A DNA stretch of 64,000 nt from Bradyrhizobium forestalis (GTDB taxonomy: Bacteria; Pseudomonadota; Alphaproteobacteria; Rhizobiales; Xanthobacteraceae). The translations under genes and the position numbers were made by a program. Location of the stretch: assembly GCF_002795245.1 (NCBI RefSeq), contig NZ_PGVG01000001.1:186001-250000 (forward strand), written 5' to 3'. Positions 61,465 through 64,000 of this stretch are shown piece after piece. Positions within the stretch are counted from its first letter, which is position 1; every line of letters begins with the position of its first letter. The notes beneath the pieces were generated by a model. It saw nothing but the letters and a program-made list of their open reading frames with translations, did not search any database and was not told the DNA's origin.

Positions 61465-63831
61465 ATGCTCGAAAAGCACCGCGAGAATGAGGTTCATGTC
61501 GACAAGGTCGAGCAGGGACCTGCGTCCTCCATCGCCTTCGGGCTGGAGCGTCTCGGGCTGATCGCCGTCCGGGCCCCGATCGTCTCCTGCATCGTCCTGA
61601 TCGCGCTGATCGTCGGTGCCGTGTTCGGCATCTACCGCATCAAGATCGACGATTCGCTGTCGCAGCTGTTCCGCTCCGACACCCGCGAATTCAAGCAATA
61701 TGAAGAGGTGACCAAGAAGTTCCCCGCCGAGGAGTTCGACGTCCTCGTCGTGGTCGAGGGCAAGACCTTGCTGGCGCGGAACAACCTCGAGAAGCTGCGC
61801 GATTTCGTCACCGACCTGCAGCTGGTCGAGGGCACGCGCGGCCTCGTCTCGCTGTTCTCGGCGCGCCAGGCGCCGGCCCCGGGCAAGTTGCCGGCGGCGC
61901 TGTTCCCGCCCGAGCTGCCCGAGGGCGCGGCCTATGACAAGTTCATCGAGACCGTCAAGAACAACGAGATCATCCGCGGCAAGCTGTTGTCGGAGGATGG
62001 CACGCTGGCGCTGATCGTGCTGTCGCTCGATCCCGAAGTCGTCGCCTCCAGCAAGCTGACCAAGACCGTCGGCGACATCCGCGCGCTGATGAAGGAGGAT
62101 CTCGGCGACACCGGGCTGAACGTGCAGCTCTCGGGTGTGCCGGTGATGCAGCTCGAGATCCGCAATGCAGTCGAACGTGACGGGCTGACCTACAACATCC
62201 TCGGCATCCTCGCCGGCTGCGTCATCGCGATCATCTTCTTCCGCAAGATCTCGTTCATGATCGCGGCGGCGTTTCCGCCGATGATCGCGATCCTGCTGGC
62301 GCTCGGCGCGCTCGGCTGGGCCAATTTCAACCTCAACATGTTCCTGAACGTGATGACGCCGCTCATCATGGTCATCAGCTTCTCGGACTCGATGCAGCTC
62401 ACCTTCGCCGCGCGCGACCGGCTGATCGCAGGCCAGGACAAGTTGACCGCATTCAAGAACGCGGTGCTGGTGGTCGGACCGGCCTGCGTTCTGACGCACG
62501 GCACTGCCGGCATTTCCTTCATCGCGCTGCAATTCTCCGACTCCGATTTGATCCGCAAGTTCGGCGAGGCCGGGCTCGCCGCCACCATCATCGCCCTGGT
62601 CGCGGTGCTGTCGCTGGTGCCGGTGTTCGGCGTGCTGTTCGTGCGCAACGAGAAGGTCTTCGCGGTCAAGTTCCAGGGCGCGGATGCCGGCGTCCAGGCG
62701 CTACGCAATTTCTGCTACTGGATCGCGGTGCGCATGGTCGGTCGTCCCGGCTTGTTCAGTCTGATTGCCGTGCTGTTCGTCGGCGGCCTCGGCATCATTT
62801 ACGCCAATCTCGAGCCGCGCTACCGGCTCGCCGACCAGGTGCCGGACAAGCGCCAGGCGGTTGCCGCCAGCGACCGGTTAGATGCCAAGCTCACCGGCGC
62901 CAATCCGGTCAACGTGCTGATCGCGTTCCCCAAAGGGGAATCGCTCTATTCGCCGGAGACGCTCCAGACCATCGCCGACGTGCATGCGACCGTGGAGAAG
63001 GCGGCCGGTGTGGGCAACGTCTGGTCGCTCGAGACGCTGCGCCGCTGGCTTGCGGAGAAGGCCGGCAGCGCCGACGTCGCGACGCTGAAGGAATATGTCA
63101 GCGTCATCCCCGAGCATCTGGTGCGGCGCTTCATCGACGCCGAGCAGGACGCGGTGGTGGTGGCCGGCCGCGTGCCGGACAAGGATTCCAGCCAGCTGCT
63201 GCCGATCGTGGACAAGCTCGACACCGAGCTCGACGCCGTCCGCAAGAAGCATCCCGGCTACGAGATCGCGGTGACGGGTCTTGCCGCCATCGCCGCACGC
63301 AACTCGGCCAACATGATCGAGAAGCTGAACCGCGGCCTCACCATCGAATTCGCGCTGGTCGCGATCTTCATCGGCCTCGCCTTCCGCTCCTGGGTGGTGA
63401 TGTTCGCCTGCATCCTGCCCGGCATCTTCCCGGTGGTGATGTCGGGAACGGTGCTGTGGGCGATGGGCGAGGGGCTGCAATTCGCCAGCGTCGTCGCGCT
63501 CACCGTCTCGTTCGGCCTGGGATTGAGCGCCACCATCCACTTCCTCAACCGCCTGAGATTGGAGAGCAAGCCGGGCGTCGGCTCGGCGCTCGCCGTGGAG
63601 CGGGCGACCGTGCTGGTTGGACCTGCGCTGATCCTGACCACGGTGGTCTTGGCCTGCGGCCTCGTCGTCACCGTGTTCTCCGACCTGCCGTCGCTGCGGC
63701 TGTTCGGCTGGCTCAGTGCCTTCTCGATGGTCATGGCGCTCGTCGCCGACCTCTTCATCCTCAGGCCGACGGCGATGTGGCTGATCAACCTGCACGGCAA
63801 GCTGCAGGGCCCGGACAAGCCGGCGATCTGA
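61465..63831 (+). CDS. MMPL/RND-family transporter, HpnN-like
   Basis: 788 residues from the ATG at 61465. Twelve predicted transmembrane helices: one N-terminal (APIVSCIVLIALIVGAVFGI), a periplasmic porter loop of about 170 residues, five helices (including NILGILAGCVIAIIFF), a second N-type helix with a loop, and a final bundle. The acidic transmembrane motif VISFSDSMQLTFAARDRLI and the second-half SATIHFLNRLRLES match RND/MMPL exporters of the SSD class. In alphaproteobacteria HpnN moves hopanoids to the outer membrane, and here the gene follows hpnP. It is shorter than HpnN as I remember it (about 850-870), so a related lipid exporter is possible. It is 209 bases after eutC, perhaps from its own promoter. 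Confidence 0.87.
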   Translation: MLEKHRENEVHVDKVEQGPASSIAFGLERLGLIAVRAPIVSCIVLIALIVGAVFGIYRIKIDDSLSQLFRSDTREFKQYEEVTKKFPAEEFDVLVVVEGKTLLARNNLEKLRDFVTDLQLVEGTRGLVSLFSARQAPAPGKLPAALFPPELPEGAAYDKFIETVKNNEIIRGKLLSEDGTLALIVLSLDPEVVASSKLTKTVGDIRALMKEDLGDTGLNVQLSGVPVMQLEIRNAVERDGLTYNILGILAGCVIAIIFFRKISFMIAAAFPPMIAILLALGALGWANFNLNMFLNVMTPLIMVISFSDSMQLTFAARDRLIAGQDKLTAFKNAVLVVGPACVLTHGTAGISFIALQFSDSDLIRKFGEAGLAATIIALVAVLSLVPVFGVLFVRNEKVFAVKFQGADAGVQALRNFCYWIAVRMVGRPGLFSLIAVLFVGGLGIIYANLEPRYRLADQVPDKRQAVAASDRLDAKLTGANPVNVLIAFPKGESLYSPETLQTIADVHATVEKAAGVGNVWSLETLRRWLAEKAGSADVATLKEYVSVIPEHLVRRFIDAEQDAVVVAGRVPDKDSSQLLPIVDKLDTELDAVRKKHPGYEIAVTGLAAIAARNSANMIEKLNRGLTIEFALVAIFIGLAFRSWVVMFACILPGIFPVVMSGTVLWAMGEGLQFASVVALTVSFGLGLSATIHFLNRLRLESKPGVGSALAVERATVLVGPALILTTVVLACGLVVTVFSDLPSLRLFGWLSAFSMVMALVADLFILRPTAMWLINLHGKLQGPDKPAI

Positions 63832-63902
63832 CCGGCGGAGCGGCAAGGCCGTCTCGCATGCGGCGTCGCGCAGATCAGTTGCGGACAACGCCAATCAGCA
63901 AA

Positions 63903-63932
63903 AAGCCCCCGACTCGCGAGAGCCGGGGGCTT
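63903..63932. terminator. Rho-independent terminator, bidirectional
   Basis: AAGCCCCCG (63903-63911) pairs with CGGGGGCTT (63924-63932). On the minus strand the stem runs into TTTTTGC, so it is strongest for the gene entering from the right. On the plus strand it closes the RND transporter 70 bases after its stop with only a weak T-tract. Confidence 0.9.
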
Positions 63933-63956
63933 GTTCCTTCAACGCAGTAAGGCCAA

Positions 63957-64000
63957 TCAGCCCTTCGTCATCGTGATGTTGACGCCGCGGATCTCGCCCT
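63957..64000 (-). CDS. C-terminus of an unidentified protein (5' end outside window)
   Basis: The minus strand reads GEIRGVNITMTKG and then TGA at 63957-63959, 25 bases before the terminator stem. The even codon pattern and the terminator with its T-run on this strand support a real gene ending here. Only about 14 codons are visible, so the product cannot be identified. Confidence 0.6.
   Translation of the reverse strand, partial: GEIRGVNITMTKG

Noticed and set aside
1..64000. tRNA, rRNA, CRISPR array, insertion sequence or prophage
   Set aside because: No tRNA-like T-loop with cloverleaf, no direct-repeat array with regular spacers, and no transposase, integrase or phage structural gene was recognised on reading either strand.

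Overview
The window looks like chromosome of a GC-rich alphaproteobacterium, most likely Bradyrhizobium or a close relative in the Nitrobacteraceae. The evidence is the codon use, the TRAP and ABC uptake systems, the EutB/HpnP/EutC block with a hopanoid C-2 methylase, FNR/FixK-type boxes (TTGAT-N4-GTCAA), a BA14K-like remnant, and many short palindromic intergenic repeats of the kind scattered through Bradyrhizobium genomes. No rRNA, tRNA, CRISPR array, prophage or intact insertion sequence was seen. The species call is inference from gene content.

Layout. 1-3 kb: a TRAP transporter operon on the minus strand (dctP-dctQ-dctM, dctM cut by the window edge). 3.3-5.7 kb: a glycoside hydrolase family 15 gene translationally coupled to a HEAT-repeat gene; its left end abuts what looks like a truncated ORF. 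5.7-6.8 kb: a 1.1 kb gene-free stretch made of repeats. 6.8-9.6 kb: phosphoenolpyruvate carboxylase. 9.7-13.6 kb: a minus-strand group of SMP-30 lactonase, SDR dehydrogenase, thiolase-like protein and Zn-ribbon/OB-fold partner. 13.8-17.4 kb: amidase + DUF2848, then a 2OG-Fe(II) oxygenase and AlkB.

17.5-25.4 kb: homoprotocatechuate (3,4-dihydroxyphenylacetate) meta-cleavage locus. HpaR (MarR) is divergent from hpaH-hpaF-hpaE-hpaD-FAH-TPP enzyme, with a perfect 16-bp palindrome between them. An HpcH/HpaI aldolase lies beyond hpaR and is followed by a UxaA/GarD-type dehydratase. 27.4-29.2 kb: a PAS protein overlapping a chemoreceptor, probably a split energy-taxis receptor. 29.5-36.2 kb: a tight three-gene operon of transglutaminase-DUF2126, ATP-grasp/alpha-E fusion and a second transglutaminase. 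This is a predicted but poorly understood amide-bond-forming and -cleaving system and the best candidate for new biology here.

36.6-41.9 kb: a sugar/glycerol-phosphate-type ABC importer (ATPase-permease-permease-binding protein) with a divergent LysR regulator. 42-44 kb: HD-domain protein and an alpha/beta hydrolase. 44-47.8 kb: a hybrid histidine kinase followed by a receiver-kinase protein. 47.8-50.4 kb: two near-identical promoter segments, each with a FixK-type box. One precedes a folE C-terminal remnant and a Rieske/FAD oxidoreductase; the other precedes an HdeD-family membrane protein. 50.6-55.2 kb: an orphan periplasmic binding protein, an acyl-CoA dehydrogenase, a BA14K remnant and a GT-C-like membrane protein. 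55.4-57.1 kb: a chemoreceptor. 57.3-63.8 kb: eutB-hpnP-eutC (all three products expected to use cobalamin) and an MMPL/RND transporter, ending at a strong terminator shared with a minus-strand gene that enters from the right edge.

At least six families of palindromic repeats sit between genes, often touching stop codons. Motif residue numbers were counted by hand and may be off by one or two.
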